A stretch of 64,000 bases of DNA, from NCBI GenBank assembly GCA_018057825.1, contig JAGPCY010000030.1, positions 56,855 through 120,854 of the forward strand, given 5' to 3'. The notes under the pieces were generated by a model. That model was not told the DNA's origin. It worked only from the letters and a program-made list of their open reading frames with translations, and ran no database searches. This DNA is from Kofleriaceae bacterium (GTDB taxonomy: Bacteria > Myxococcota_A > Polyangia > Haliangiales > Haliangiaceae). The translations under genes and the position numbers were made by a program. Of this stretch, positions 39,878 through 50,210 are shown in pieces; within the stretch, counting starts at the first letter, position 1, and every line of letters begins with the position of its first letter.

Positions 39878-42800
39878 CTACCGACCGCGCGCGCGCAGGA
39901 AGCGCCGGACCTCCTCGACCTGGGCCTGGTTCTGCGGCTTGCGATCGAGGTAGTCCTGCCAGGCCGCCACGGTGGCGGCGTCGTTGCGCACGACCTGCTG
40001 GACGGTGCCGAGCAGCCACAGCGCGTCGGTGAGCCACGGCACGACCACGCCGTCGTCGCGCTCGGACTGGGTGGCGAGCTTGGTGGCCTTGTCGAGGGCG
40101 GCCGCGGCCAGGCCGGCCTTGTCGCTCTCGTAGTAGAGCTTGCCGAGCTCCCAGTACGCGCCGGCGATCGGCCGGGCCGCGACCGCCCGCGACAGCCACA
40201 CGATCGCGTTGCGGCGATCCTCGAGCTCGACGTAGGCCTTGCCCATGCCGTAGGGCACGTCGGGGTTGTCGGGCGCGAGGCGCAGCGCCTCCTCGTAGGC
40301 GGTCAGCGACCTCTCGTACTCGCCGCGCGCCAGCCGGATCCGGCCGATGCCGACCCAGGCGTTGACGATCTTGTCGTCGAGCTTCACCACCTGCTCGTAG
40401 GCGCGCAGGGCCTCGTCGCGGACCGCGGTGTCGTTGCCGGGCGCGGCGAAGGCCTCGCACGCTCGGCCCAGGGCATCGAGGAACTGCGCATCGGCGCCGC
40501 GGGCGACCACCTCTTGCAGGATCCGACGGGCCTCGCTGGGTCGGCGATCGACCAGGAGGCCCTCGGCCTTGAGGAACAAGCCGGTGGGGTCGTCGGGCGT
40601 GACCGCCAGGAGCTCGTCGCCCAGCTTGCGCGCGGCGGCGATGTCGCCGGTGCGGGCGAAGAACCGCCCGGCCCGGACCTTGGTCTCGACCGAGACCTCG
40701 GCCGCGCCCAGGAGCCGCTTGTACAGCTCGCCAGCGTCGGCGTCGCGGCCCGCGGCCTCGAAGCCGCGGGCCAGCTCGACCCCGAGATCGACCCGCGTCG
40801 GATCGAGCTCGAAGGCCTTCACCAGGGTCGCGACCGCCTCGTCCTGCTTGCCTTGGCGCCGCAGGGCCTCGGCGAGCTGGTAGTGGGCATCGACGTCGGT
40901 CGGCCGCTTGTCGAGGGCGCCGCGCAGCCAGCGCTCGGCCTGGATCGGGCTGCCGGCGCTCTGGTACGCGGTGCCCAGCGCGATCGCGATCGCGGCGTCG
41001 CCCTCGGCGGCGGTCGCGATCTGCGCCAGCTTGGCGTCGGCCTGGGCTCGCAGCGCGGCGGCGCGGTCCGGCTCCTTGGCGGCCTCGGCCGCCTCGGCCT
41101 GACGCCCGAGCAAGGTCGCGGCCGCGATCACCGGGCCGATATCGCCCGCGACCGCCGCCGCCGCGCGCTCGTAGGCCGCCAGCGCCGCCGCCAGGTTCTG
41201 CTCGGCCTCGAGGCGACGGCCATCGATCATCTCGAGCCGCGCCCGCTGGGTCGCGGCGGCGATCGGAGGCTGGCGCTCGCGCAGGGCCGACAGTCGGGTC
41301 GCGGCCTCGGCGAGCTGGCGGCGCGAGACCTCGATCTCGGCGGCGGTGAGGTTGCCGTCGATGTCGGTCGGGGCCTGGGCCAGCGCGGCGGTGACCGCGT
41401 CGTGGGCCGCGTCGAGCTTGCCATCGGCCAGCTCGGTGGCCGCCAGCGACACCAGGACCGCGGCGTCGTTGGCGCTGAGCGCCAGGGCCTTGCGGTAGCG
41501 ATCGCGCGCGGCGTCGCGGCGGCCGGCGCGGCGCGCCTCGTCGCCGGCGGCGGTCCAGGCCAGGATCACCGCGCGCGGATCGGCCTTGGCGATGTCCTGG
41601 CGCTGGAGGATCGCCAGGAGCGAGGCCTCGCGCTTGGCGCCGTCGACACCGGGGGCGGTCATGGCCTCGCCGACCTGGGCCCCGACGTGCTCGGGATCGA
41701 GCTCGATCACCTTCAGGTAGTTGGCGTGGGCCTCGGCCAGCGCGCCGGTCGCGGCCTGGGCCTGGGCCAGGCCGTAGTGAGCGGCGGCCGGACGCGCGGC
41801 CTGGGCCGCGGTGAAGGCGGTGATGGCCTCGGCCCACTGCCCGGCGGCGGCGTGGGCCCAGCCGCGGTAGAGCTGGGCGTCCGGATCGGCGGCCAGCGGC
41901 GTCAGGTTCTTGATCGCGCCGACGGTGTCGCCTTCGAGGAGATCGCGCAGCGCCTCGGCCTTGGTCAACGCCGGCAGGCGCTCGCCGCCGGGCGGCACCG
42001 CGTCGAGGAAGCGCTTGGCGGCGGCGGTGCGCTGCGGCCCCTCGGTGCCCTCCTCGAAGTACGCCGCCAGCGTCGCCTGCGCCGAGATCGCCAGCGCCTC
42101 GCGGTGGCGCTTGTCGAGGGCCAGGACGTCGCCAGCCGCCCGGACCGCGCGCCGCCAGTGCCCGCGCTCGTTGCCGGCGATCGCCTTGCGGGCCGCCGCC
42201 AGGTTGCGCTCGATCGTCGCGGCGCGGGTCTGTTGTGCGTCCCACCGCCGGTACATCACGAAGCCACCGGCGCCGACGGCGGCGAGCCCCAGCGCGGCGG
42301 CCAGCGCCAGCCGCGTCGCGCGCGGCGATAGCTTGGGCTTGGCGTCGTCGGCCGGCTTGGACCGGGCCGGCTTGGTCTTGTTGGCCTCGGCCTTCTCGCG
42401 GCGGCGGTCGAGCGCGAGATCGAGCTCGGGAGCTGCGGCCGACGTCGACGACGGAGCGCCGCCGCCAACGCCGCCGCCAGCCGGTCCAGTCTTGAACGAG
42501 ACCCCGCCGCGGGCCGCCACCGCGGCGGTCGCGGTAGGCAGCTCGAGGCCGAGCGGATCGGCGTCGCCGAGCTCGAGCGGAGGCGCGGCGTCGCTGGCGG
42601 GCGCGCGCGCCGACATCGGCGGCGAGGTCACGGCGGACCGCGCCGACGCGGTGTTCGACTCGAGCTCGAGGAGCCCGCTCATCCCGGGGGTCATCGGCAG
42701 ATCGATCGCGTCGAGGGCGCCGGGCGCCGGCGCGCTGGCGGCGAAGCGATCGGCGCGCTCCGGGACACCGACGGGCGGGCCCAGGTCGTCGAACAGCGAC

Positions 42801-44047
42801 AGCGCCTCGGCGGTGCTGGCCCGCGGCGTCACCGGCGCTGGCAGGCTGGGCGAGGCCGGGCTCCCCGGCGCGGGCAGGTCGTCGAAGAAGCCCTTGGGCG
42901 CCAGCTCGGTCGACGCGCCGCTGGGGTGAGCTGGGCCGGGCAGATCGTCGAAGAACCCCTTGGGCGCGGGCAGGTCGAGGGTCTTCGAGTTCGACATCGC
43001 CGGGCCCGGCAGATCGTCGAAGAACCCCTTGGGCGCAGGCAGGTCGAGGGTCTTCGAGTTCGACATCGCTGGACCCGGTAGATCGTCGAAGAACCCCTTG
43101 GGCGCAGGCAGGTCGGCTCCGGCGCCGCTGGGCGTCGTCACCGGCGCGGGGAGATCGTCGAAGAACCCCTTGGGCGCCGGCAGATCGATGCCCGGCCCGG
43201 GGGCCCGCGGCGACGGCATGCCCGCGACCGTGGTCTTGGCCGCCGCCGTCGGGGACGCCAGCGGCGGCACGACCGGCGGCACGACCGGCCGCGCGGCCAC
43301 CGGCGGCGCCGGCGGCTTGGGGATCGGGATCGCCGGCGGCCGCGGCGCCGCGTCGCCACCCGCCCGCTTCGGCGTCGGCAGGTCGGGGAGCGCCGGCGGA
43401 CCCTTGGGCGCGGGCAGATCCACGATCGGCGCCGGCGGGCCTTTGGGCGCGGGCAGATCCACGATCGGCGCCGGCGGGCCTTTGGGCGCCGGCAGATCCA
43501 CGATCGGCGCCGGCGGGCCCTTGGGCGCAGGTAGGTCGGCGAACAGATCCGCCGGCCGGCTCTTGGGCGCGGGCAGATCGACGATCGGCGCCGCCGGGCC
43601 CTTGGGCGCCGGCAGATCCACGATCGGCGCCGCCGGGGCCTTGGGCGCCGGCAGGTTGGTGTGCGGTCCGAAGGTCGACCCGGGTGCCGCGGTCGCGGCC
43701 GGGACCAGCTCGACGCCGTCGAGGGTGAAGGGCTCCGGTGCGCGCGGCGCGGCCGGCGTGCGCGCCGCCGCCTTGGGCGCCGGCAGATCGACGATCGGCG
43801 ACGGGCGCGGCCCCTTGGGCGCCGGCAGATCGACCGTCTCGACCGGACTGCTCGGTGGCGCCGTGCCGCGGCGCGGCGCCGGCAGATCGGCCAGGTCGAT
43901 CACGTCGCCGGTCGCGCCCGCGGCCCGGGCCGGGATCACGATGCGCGCCTTGCATTTCGCGCAGGTCACCGTCGTCCCGGCTGGCGGCAAGTCGGCCGGG
44001 GCGAAGCGATAGGCGGCGCCACACACGGCGCAGGCCACTTCCATCAT
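39878..44047 (-). CDS. zinc-ribbon protein with LPAPK repeats, membrane span and TPR domain
   Basis: 1389 residues (an adjacent ATG at 44044 gives one fewer). N-terminus: a four-Cys zinc ribbon (VACAVCGAAYRF, VTCAKCKARIVI), as in MJ0042-type zinc fingers. Residues about 55-420 carry 15 or so LPAPKG elements in two flavours, LPAPKGPPAPIVD and five copies of PKGFFDDLP. One transmembrane helix lies near residues 575-597 (LALAAALGLAAVGAGGFVMY). The rest, about 790 residues, is a TPR solenoid (AEALRRQGKQDEAVATLVKAFELDP; DEALRAYEQVVKLDDKIVNAWVG). The layout is like myxobacterial motility or secretion scaffolds such as GltJ, but that is resemblance only. Confidence 0.8.
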   Translation of the reverse strand: MMEVACAVCGAAYRFAPADLPPAGTTVTCAKCKARIVIPARAAGATGDVIDLADLPAPRRGTAPPSSPVETVDLPAPKGPRPSPIVDLPAPKAAARTPAAPRAPEPFTLDGVELVPAATAAPGSTFGPHTNLPAPKAPAAPIVDLPAPKGPAAPIVDLPAPKSRPADLFADLPAPKGPPAPIVDLPAPKGPPAPIVDLPAPKGPPAPIVDLPAPKGPPALPDLPTPKRAGGDAAPRPPAIPIPKPPAPPVAARPVVPPVVPPLASPTAAAKTTVAGMPSPRAPGPGIDLPAPKGFFDDLPAPVTTPSGAGADLPAPKGFFDDLPGPAMSNSKTLDLPAPKGFFDDLPGPAMSNSKTLDLPAPKGFFDDLPGPAHPSGASTELAPKGFFDDLPAPGSPASPSLPAPVTPRASTAEALSLFDDLGPPVGVPERADRFAASAPAPGALDAIDLPMTPGMSGLLELESNTASARSAVTSPPMSARAPASDAAPPLELGDADPLGLELPTATAAVAARGGVSFKTGPAGGGVGGGAPSSTSAAAPELDLALDRRREKAEANKTKPARSKPADDAKPKLSPRATRLALAAALGLAAVGAGGFVMYRRWDAQQTRAATIERNLAAARKAIAGNERGHWRRAVRAAGDVLALDKRHREALAISAQATLAAYFEEGTEGPQRTAAAKRFLDAVPPGGERLPALTKAEALRDLLEGDTVGAIKNLTPLAADPDAQLYRGWAHAAAGQWAEAITAFTAAQAARPAAAHYGLAQAQAATGALAEAHANYLKVIELDPEHVGAQVGEAMTAPGVDGAKREASLLAILQRQDIAKADPRAVILAWTAAGDEARRAGRRDAARDRYRKALALSANDAAVLVSLAATELADGKLDAAHDAVTAALAQAPTDIDGNLTAAEIEVSRRQLAEAATRLSALRERQPPIAAATQRARLEMIDGRRLEAEQNLAAALAAYERAAAAVAGDIGPVIAAATLLGRQAEAAEAAKEPDRAAALRAQADAKLAQIATAAEGDAAIAIALGTAYQSAGSPIQAERWLRGALDKRPTDVDAHYQLAEALRRQGKQDEAVATLVKAFELDPTRVDLGVELARGFEAAGRDADAGELYKRLLGAAEVSVETKVRAGRFFARTGDIAAARKLGDELLAVTPDDPTGLFLKAEGLLVDRRPSEARRILQEVVARGADAQFLDALGRACEAFAAPGNDTAVRDEALRAYEQVVKLDDKIVNAWVGIGRIRLARGEYERSLTAYEEALRLAPDNPDVPYGMGKAYVELEDRRNAIVWLSRAVAARPIAGAYWELGKLYYESDKAGLAAAALDKATKLATQSERDDGVVVPWLTDALWLLGTVQQVVRNDAATVAAWQDYLDRKPQNQAQVEEVRRFLRARGR

Positions 44048-44095
44048 TCCCGTCGATTGTACTCCCACCCGGCGGCGACCGCGCGCGCGATCCAG

Positions 44096-44668
44096 CTAGT
44101 TCCGGTCGCCGAACGGGTCTCGATCGGGCAGCGGTGGTGGCGCGCGCCGGCCCGGTCGCCCGGCTCCCGCCCCGCGCAGGCCGCGGAGGATCTCGCGATC
44201 GACCTCCGGCAACAGGTCGAGCAGCTCCGCCGCCTGCTCCGGGGTCAAGACCACCCGCAGATCGGCGAAGCGTTGCTCCTCGGTCTGCCACCGAGTCCGC
44301 TGGTTGGCGACGAGCTGGTCGAGGGCGGCGTTGATCTCGCCGGGCTTGCCGCCCTTGCGCGCGGCGGCGAGCTTGTCGCGCAGCGCCGCTCGGTCGGCCA
44401 AGAGCTTGGCCAGGGCGTCGTCGTAGCGGTTCAAGATCGGGAACAGCTTGCCGGCGGTCGCCTCGTCGAGGCCGAGCTGGTCGGTCAGGACCATCGCCCG
44501 CATCACCCGGATGCGCTGCTTGACCCGATCTCGCTTGTTGCCCCGGTTCGCCGCGGGATCGTCGACGCCGGCGCCGGGCGGCGGTCGCCGCCGGGGCTGG
44601 GCCTCGACCGGCGCCGCCAGCCCGAGGGCCAGGATCAGGGTCGTGCCCCAGGCCACCAAGATGCGCAT
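44096..44668 (-). CDS. periplasmic Spy/CpxP-like protein
   Basis: 190 residues with a signal peptide (MRILVAWGTTLILALGLAAPVEAQ) then a four-helix type region with an LTPEQAAELLDLLPEVDRE motif near the C-terminus and LGLDEATAGKLFPILNRYDDALAK in the middle, the two repeated LTxxQ-like elements of Spy/CpxP/ZraP/CnrX proteins. The Pro-rich, Arg-rich ends flank the helices. Its ATG shares a base with the stop of the preceding anti-sigma-like gene (TGATG). Its place in an ECF sigma operon suggests a periplasmic sensor of protein or metal stress, as CnrX is for CnrH. Confidence 0.75.
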   Translation of the reverse strand: MRILVAWGTTLILALGLAAPVEAQPRRRPPPGAGVDDPAANRGNKRDRVKQRIRVMRAMVLTDQLGLDEATAGKLFPILNRYDDALAKLLADRAALRDKLAAARKGGKPGEINAALDQLVANQRTRWQTEEQRFADLRVVLTPEQAAELLDLLPEVDREILRGLRGAGAGRPGRRAPPPLPDRDPFGDRN

Positions 44669-45309
44669 CAGCCAGCCTCCTCGCTGTCGAGCCACGCCAG
44701 GGCGCGGTCGAGCTCATCGTCGGAGAACGCGTCGACCCAACCGGTCCACGTCGCGCCCACCGCCGGCAGATCGTCGTCGAGGCGCTCGTCATCGGCGGCC
44801 AGCACCGCGTCGATCAGCTCGTCGTCGATGGCGCCCATCCCGGCCAGATCGGCCATCCCAGCCGGGTCGAACTCCCCGTCGGGCGCGAACTCCGACGGCG
44901 CACGGTCGCCGTCGACCGCGCTATCGCCGTCGACCGCGACGTCGACCGCCGGCACGGGCTCGTCGGTCCGCTCGTCCGTCGGCGCGACCGCAGTCCAGGC
45001 CAGCGGCACGCCGGGGGTGCGGACCACGACGACGGCGGCCGCCGCGGCCACCGCCAGCGCCAGCCCACCGACCGCCAGGGGCCAGCGTCGGCGCGGCGCC
45101 CGGGTGGTGGCGGCGGCGATCGACGCCGCCAGGGCGTTCCAGTCGGGCGGCGCGACCGCGGGCGCGCTCGCGCGCACCAGCGCCACGGTGGCGGGGTCGG
45201 GCTCGTCGGCGGCCACCGCGGCCTCGACCGCGGCTCGCTCGGCCGGGGTCAGGCGGGTCGGGTCCTCGGCGTAGCGCGCGAGCAGCTCCTCGAAGGCGGT
45301 GGGGGTCAT
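44668..45309 (-). CDS. anti-sigma-factor-like membrane protein
   Basis: 213 residues. A cytoplasmic head of about 80 residues (FEELLARYAEDPTRLTPAERAAVEAAVA), then a membrane helix (WPLAVGGLALAVAAAAAVVVV), then an acidic periplasmic tail ending with a Trp-containing segment. The size and topology are those of an RseA/CnrY-type anti-sigma factor without zinc-finger Cys. It begins within the end of the sigma gene (ATGA overlap) and ends in the start of the Spy-like gene, giving the regulatory trio sigma, anti-sigma, sensor. Confidence 0.65.
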   Translation of the reverse strand: MTPTAFEELLARYAEDPTRLTPAERAAVEAAVAADEPDPATVALVRASAPAVAPPDWNALAASIAAATTRAPRRRWPLAVGGLALAVAAAAAVVVVRTPGVPLAWTAVAPTDERTDEPVPAVDVAVDGDSAVDGDRAPSEFAPDGEFDPAGMADLAGMGAIDDELIDAVLAADDERLDDDLPAVGATWTGWVDAFSDDELDRALAWLDSEEAG

Positions 45310-45863
45310 GGCGACGATCCGTCGGCGAGCAACGCCCGCAGGCGTTTGACCGCGAGATGGAAGTTTACCTTGGCGGCGTTCTCGGTGCAGTCGGCGAGCG
45401 CCGCCACCTCGCGGAACGACAGCTCGTCGTAGACCCGCAGCTCGAGCACCAGCCTCTGCTTGGGGGGCAAGCGCGCGACCGCGGCTCGCATCGCCGCCGA
45501 CTCTTCGCCGCGCTCGAGGCCGGCGCTGCCGACCGCACCGACCGTGAGGGCGTCCTCGGGCAGCTCGCTCGGCTGCTCGCGCTGGCGACCGCGCACCAGG
45601 TTGAGCGCGACGTTGATCGTGATCCGATACAGCCAGCTCCGCACGCTGGCCTCGCCGCGGAAGCCGTCGAGGGCGCGGTAGGCGCGGACGAAGGCCTGCT
45701 GGGTGGCGTCGCTGGCGTCGGCCTCGGAGCGCAGGTAGCGGCGCGCCAGGTGCCACATGCCGCGCTGGTGGCGCCGCACGAGCTGCTCGAAGGCCGCGCG
45801 ATCGCCGCGCTGCGCGCGACCGACCAGGGCGGCGTCGAGGTCGATCGGCAGCGAGTCGGTCAC
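45306..45863 (-). CDS. ECF sigma factor (RpoE-like)
   Basis: 185 residues. Region 2: LVRRHQRGMWHLARRYLRSEADASDATQQAFVRAYRALDGF and SVRSWLYRITINVALNLVR; region 4: LPPKQRLVLELRVYDELSFREVAALADCTENAAKVNFHLAVKRLRALL. The start is the GTG at 45863 because GAGGAGG lies four bases upstream of it; an ATG at 45908 in frame lacks such a site. Heads a three-gene operon with an anti-sigma-like and a Spy-like gene. GAACC lies in the region upstream on this strand, an element common in ECF promoters, so self-activation is possible. Confidence 0.92.
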   Translation of the reverse strand: MTDSLPIDLDAALVGRAQRGDRAAFEQLVRRHQRGMWHLARRYLRSEADASDATQQAFVRAYRALDGFRGEASVRSWLYRITINVALNLVRGRQREQPSELPEDALTVGAVGSAGLERGEESAAMRAAVARLPPKQRLVLELRVYDELSFREVAALADCTENAAKVNFHLAVKRLRALLADGSSP

Positions 45864-46006
45864 GACCTCCTCGGTGCGGGTCCACGCGGTGGGCCAGGCC
45901 AGGTCCATGCCGCTTGGACCCGCGGCTTGCGCCGGTCGTTAAGCCGGCGTAGGTTCGCAACCGAAGTGCCCTCGATCCCTAAGGATTGTCGGCCGGAGAG
46001 CTCGCC

Positions 46007-47292
<1,286 letters not shown>

Positions 47293-47296
<4 letters not shown>

Positions 47297-48099
47297 CCAC
47301 ACCCACCGACGAGCCGGCGCTGATCGCCGCGGCCGTCGCCGGCGGCGGCGACGCCCTCGACGCGCTGATCGCGCGCTACCAGGATCGGGTGTACCGCTTC
47401 GGGCGACGGCTGTGTGGCGATCCCGAGGCGGCCCGCGACGTGACCCAGGAGACCCTGGCGACGATGGCCGGCCAGCTCGCGAGCTTCCGCGGCGACGCCA
47501 GCCTGTCGAGCTGGCTGTTCGCGATCGCGCGCAGCCACTGCCACAAGCAACGCCGCCGTCGCGCCGGGGGGCCGCCGCCGGGCGGCACCGTCGACCTCGA
47601 CGACGCCCTCGACCTGGTCGATCCCGGCCGCGATCCGGCGGCGACCGCCGCCAGCCGCGAGCTCGGCCGCGCCCTCGAGAAGGCCCTGGCCGGCCTCGAG
47701 GACAACCAGCGCGAGGTCGTGCTCCTGCGCGACGTCGAGGGCCTGTCGGCGGCCGAGGTGGCGGCGACGCTCGGGCTGTCGGTGATGGCGGTCAAGAGCC
47801 GGCTGCACCGCGGGCGGGTCGCGCTGCGCGACGCCCTGGCGGCGGTCCTCGAGCCGCCGGCGCCGGCCGCCGACGGCTGCCCCGACATCGCCGAGCTGTG
47901 GTCGCGTCGAGCCGAGGGGGAGGTCGCGGCCCTCGACTGCGCGGCGATGGAACGCCACCTCGAGGCCTGCCCGCGCTGCCGCGGCACCTGTGCGGCGCTG
48001 CGCCAGACCCTGGCGTTGTGCCGGGCGACGCCGGCGCCCGTGCCGCCCGACGTTCAGGCCGCGGTCCGCGCGGCGGTCCGCGCGCTCGCCGGTCGCTGA
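47293..48099 (+). CDS. ECF sigma factor with fused zinc-finger (anti-sigma-like) C-terminus
   Basis: 268 residues from GTG 47293, which overlaps the serS stop by four bases. Region 2: [45 protein letters not shown] and [20 protein letters not shown]; region 4: [51 protein letters not shown]. After region 4 about 90 residues carry [14 protein letters not shown], the H-x3-C-x2-C motif of zinc-binding anti-sigma (ZAS/putative zinc-finger) domains, so a control element is on the same chain. A redox-responsive role is suggested by the thioredoxin gene that follows. Confidence 0.85.
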
Positions 48100-48142
48100 C
48101 CGCGGTCGCGCGATCGATCCCGCGAATCCTTTGCCGGCGGCC

Positions 48143-48166
48143 GAGCTCCTACTCGTAAAGGAGCTC
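48143..48166 (+). promoter_or_regulatory. hairpin covering the thioredoxin Shine-Dalgarno sequence
   Basis: GAGCTCCT (48143-48150), an 8-base loop, then AGGAGCTC (48159-48166): a perfect 8-bp stem whose right arm contains the AGGAG ribosome binding site four bases before the thioredoxin ATG. In RNA it would hide the site. It may act as an RNA thermometer, an attenuator or a protein-controlled switch. Confidence 0.6.
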
Positions 48167-48169
48167 GCC

Positions 48170-48538
48170 ATGGCCACCGTCAACCTGACCACCAAGACCT
48201 TCGCGACGACCGCGACCAAGGGCATCGTCCTCATCGACTTCTGGGCCTCGTGGTGCGGCCCGTGCCGAGCCTTCGCCCCGGTGTTCGAGGCCGCCTCGGG
48301 CCGTCACCCCGACGTGACCTTCGCCAAGGTCGACACCGAGGCCGAGCCCGCCTTGGCCCGCGAGTTCCAGATCTCGGCGATCCCGACCTTGATGGTGGTC
48401 CGCGATGGGGTCGTGCTGGGCTCGAAGGCCGGAGCGCTATCGGGGCCCGCTCTCGACGCGCTGATCCGCGAGGTCCGGGCCGTCGACATGGACGAGGTCC
48501 GTCGCCAGCTCGCCGCACCAGCCCGCCGCTCGGCGTAG
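48170..48538 (+). CDS. thioredoxin
   Basis: 122 residues, cytosolic thioredoxin size. Active site [10 protein letters not shown] near residue 30, cis-Pro in ISAIPTL near residue 73, and the KVDTEAEP strand before it. The C-terminus is about 15 residues longer than E. coli thioredoxin. It should reduce disulphides of cytoplasmic proteins. The RBS AAGGAG lies in a hairpin (48143-48166). The upstream neighbour is an ECF sigma with a zinc-finger tail, which makes a redox-stress link possible. Hexamer array D starts 2 bases after the stop. Confidence 0.93.
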   Translation: MATVNLTTKTFATTATKGIVLIDFWASWCGPCRAFAPVFEAASGRHPDVTFAKVDTEAEPALAREFQISAIPTLMVVRDGVVLGSKAGALSGPALDALIREVRAVDMDEVRRQLAAPARRSA

Positions 48539-48540
48539 AG

Positions 48541-48705
48541 AGGTCCTCGGTCTCGGTCTCGGTCTCGGCCTCGGCCTCGGACTCGGACTCGGTCTCGGCC
48601 TCGGTCTCGGACTCGGCCTCCGTCTCGGCCTCCGCCTCGGCCTCGGACTCCGCCTCGGTCTCGGCCTCGGACTCAGTCTCGGTCTCGGTCTCGGTCTCGG
48701 CCCGC
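48541..48705 (-). repeat. hexanucleotide array D
   Basis: About 28 units reading CTCGGT, CTCGGC, CTCGGA and CTCCGC on the plus strand, directly downstream of the thioredoxin stop. Same orientation as arrays B and E. Beyond it to 48811 there is a short C-rich run and nothing else recognisable. Confidence 0.9.
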
Positions 48706-48811
48706 CCCCCCCCACCCTCATCCCCCGCGACTAGCACCCCCGGCTCGGCGGCTCACCGTCCTTCCCCGCTTCGTGGTCCTGGCGCGCCGACCGGCGCGGC
48801 GTTGGGACCGC

Positions 48812-48901
48812 TCACGTGGGGACCCCGAACCGGGGCAAGAGCCAGACCTGGACCACGGTCCAGACGCCGACGATGAGGAGGAGGCCCAGCCAGTCGCTCA
48901 T
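48812..48901 (-). CDS. 29-residue membrane microprotein
   Basis: MSDWLGLLLIVGVWTVVQVW continues to LLPRFGVPT and a TGA. It is one amphipathic-ended hydrophobic helix followed by a Pro-containing tail. I recall similar tiny proteins ending in LPxxGVPT as annotated in related bacteria, which supports translation, but no good Shine-Dalgarno sequence precedes it. It is encoded on the strand opposite to its neighbours, upstream of the tRNA cluster. Confidence 0.5.
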   Translation of the reverse strand: MSDWLGLLLIVGVWTVVQVWLLPRFGVPT

Positions 48902-49160
48902 GGGGGGTGAGAGCCGCGACGGCGGGGAAAGGATTCGCAGGATCTCGGGCCGTCGGACACCCGCATGCGATTTCAGCCATTTACGACGCCCGGCGGCCCA
49001 GTGACGGGCAACCGGCGGAAGCCTCTGCCGAACGCGACCAGCGACCGAGACGAGCACGCCCCCGCGTTCTCGGAACGCCCCGGCGCTGCTCGTATATATA
49101 GGTGGCGGGCCGGCCGGGTTTCGACCGAACACGGGACCCGAAAAACGCCGCGCTTGGTCC

Positions 49161-49188
49161 TTTACATCCCCAAGGCCCTCCATATACT
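49161..49188 (+). promoter_or_regulatory. sigma-70-like promoter for the tRNA cluster
   Basis: TTTACA (49161-49166) and TATACT (49183-49188) with a 16-base spacer, each 5 of 6 bases like the standard boxes. The first tRNA begins 24 bases after the -10 box. In a GC-rich genome this is a strong and unusual match. The gap from 48902 to 49211 contains no other feature except an isolated TATATATA near 49092. Confidence 0.7.
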
Positions 49189-49211
49189 GCGCGTCACCTC
49201 TAGGCCCTCAT

Positions 49212-49302
<91 letters not shown>

Positions 49303-49361
49303 ACAACCGAATAGCTCGATCGTCGTTCTTTCTTCTCACCGGCCGCGTCCGCGCGGCCGTT

Positions 49362-49452
<91 letters not shown>

Positions 49453-49541
49453 CAGCCGGCCATCCGGCGGGCCCGGCCCGCCAGGTTTTCGTCCCTGTCC
49501 TAGTCTCGAGGTTCGCTACTCGAGCTTTAGCTTTTCAGTTT

Positions 49542-49614
<73 letters not shown>

Positions 49615-49616
49615 CT

Positions 49617-50102
49617 GTGAACATCGACGCTGTCACCGATCTCGATCTGATGGAGCTGGCCCTCGCGGAAGCGCGGGTGGCCGGCGCCGCAGGCGATGTC
49701 CCGGTCGGCGCGGTCATCGCGGCGCCTGCCGACGGCGGCTACACGGTCATCGGCCGTGGGCACAACCGTCGCGAGGTGTCTGGCGACCCGACTGCCCATG
49801 CCGAGGTCGTGGCGCTGCGTGATGCCGCGGCGCGGCTCGGCCACTGGCGCGTCGAGGCCACCCTCGTCGTCACCCAGGAGCCGTGCCCGATGTGTGCCGG
49901 CGCGCTGGTCAACGCGCGCGTGCGTCGTCTCGTCTACGGCTGCGCCAACCCCAAGGCTGGCGCGGTCGCGTCGCTGTACACGATCTGCGATGACCCTCGC
50001 CTCAACCACCGGTTGGAGGTCACGGGCGGGGTCAACGCCGAGGTCTGCGCCGCCGAGCTCAAGCGCTTCTTCGAGGCGCTGCGAGCCCGCGGCGAGAAGT
50101 GA
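49617..50102 (+). CDS. tadA: tRNA-specific adenosine-34 deaminase TadA
   Basis: 161 residues, normal length. Zinc deaminase that turns A34 of tRNA-Arg(ACG) into inosine; in bacteria this is its essential substrate. Ligands and catalytic residues: HAE in PTAHAEVVAL (His zinc ligand, Glu catalyst) and PCPMCAG (two Cys ligands). PVGAVI and NPKAGAV are typical flanks. The GTG start at 49617 follows tRNA-Arg(ACG) by two bases, so the mRNA must be made by processing of the tRNA transcript or from an internal promoter. No separate Shine-Dalgarno fits in this gap. Confidence 0.95.
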   Translation: MNIDAVTDLDLMELALAEARVAGAAGDVPVGAVIAAPADGGYTVIGRGHNRREVSGDPTAHAEVVALRDAAARLGHWRVEATLVVTQEPCPMCAGALVNARVRRLVYGCANPKAGAVASLYTICDDPRLNHRLEVTGGVNAEVCAAELKRFFEALRARGEK

Positions 50103-50110
50103 TTTCCCTT

Positions 50111-50193
<83 letters not shown>

Positions 50194-50210
50194 CGTGTTG
50201 CCTCTAAGAA

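Noticed and set aside
45864..45908. ATG at 45908 as start of the RpoE-like sigma factor
   Set aside because: No Shine-Dalgarno precedes it, whereas GAGGAGG lies four bases before GTG 45863 and the extra 15 residues are not sigma-like.
49617..50102. TadA-like gene as a second toxin deaminase
   Set aside because: Length, HAE and PCPMC motifs and location next to tRNA-Arg(ACG) all fit the housekeeping enzyme.
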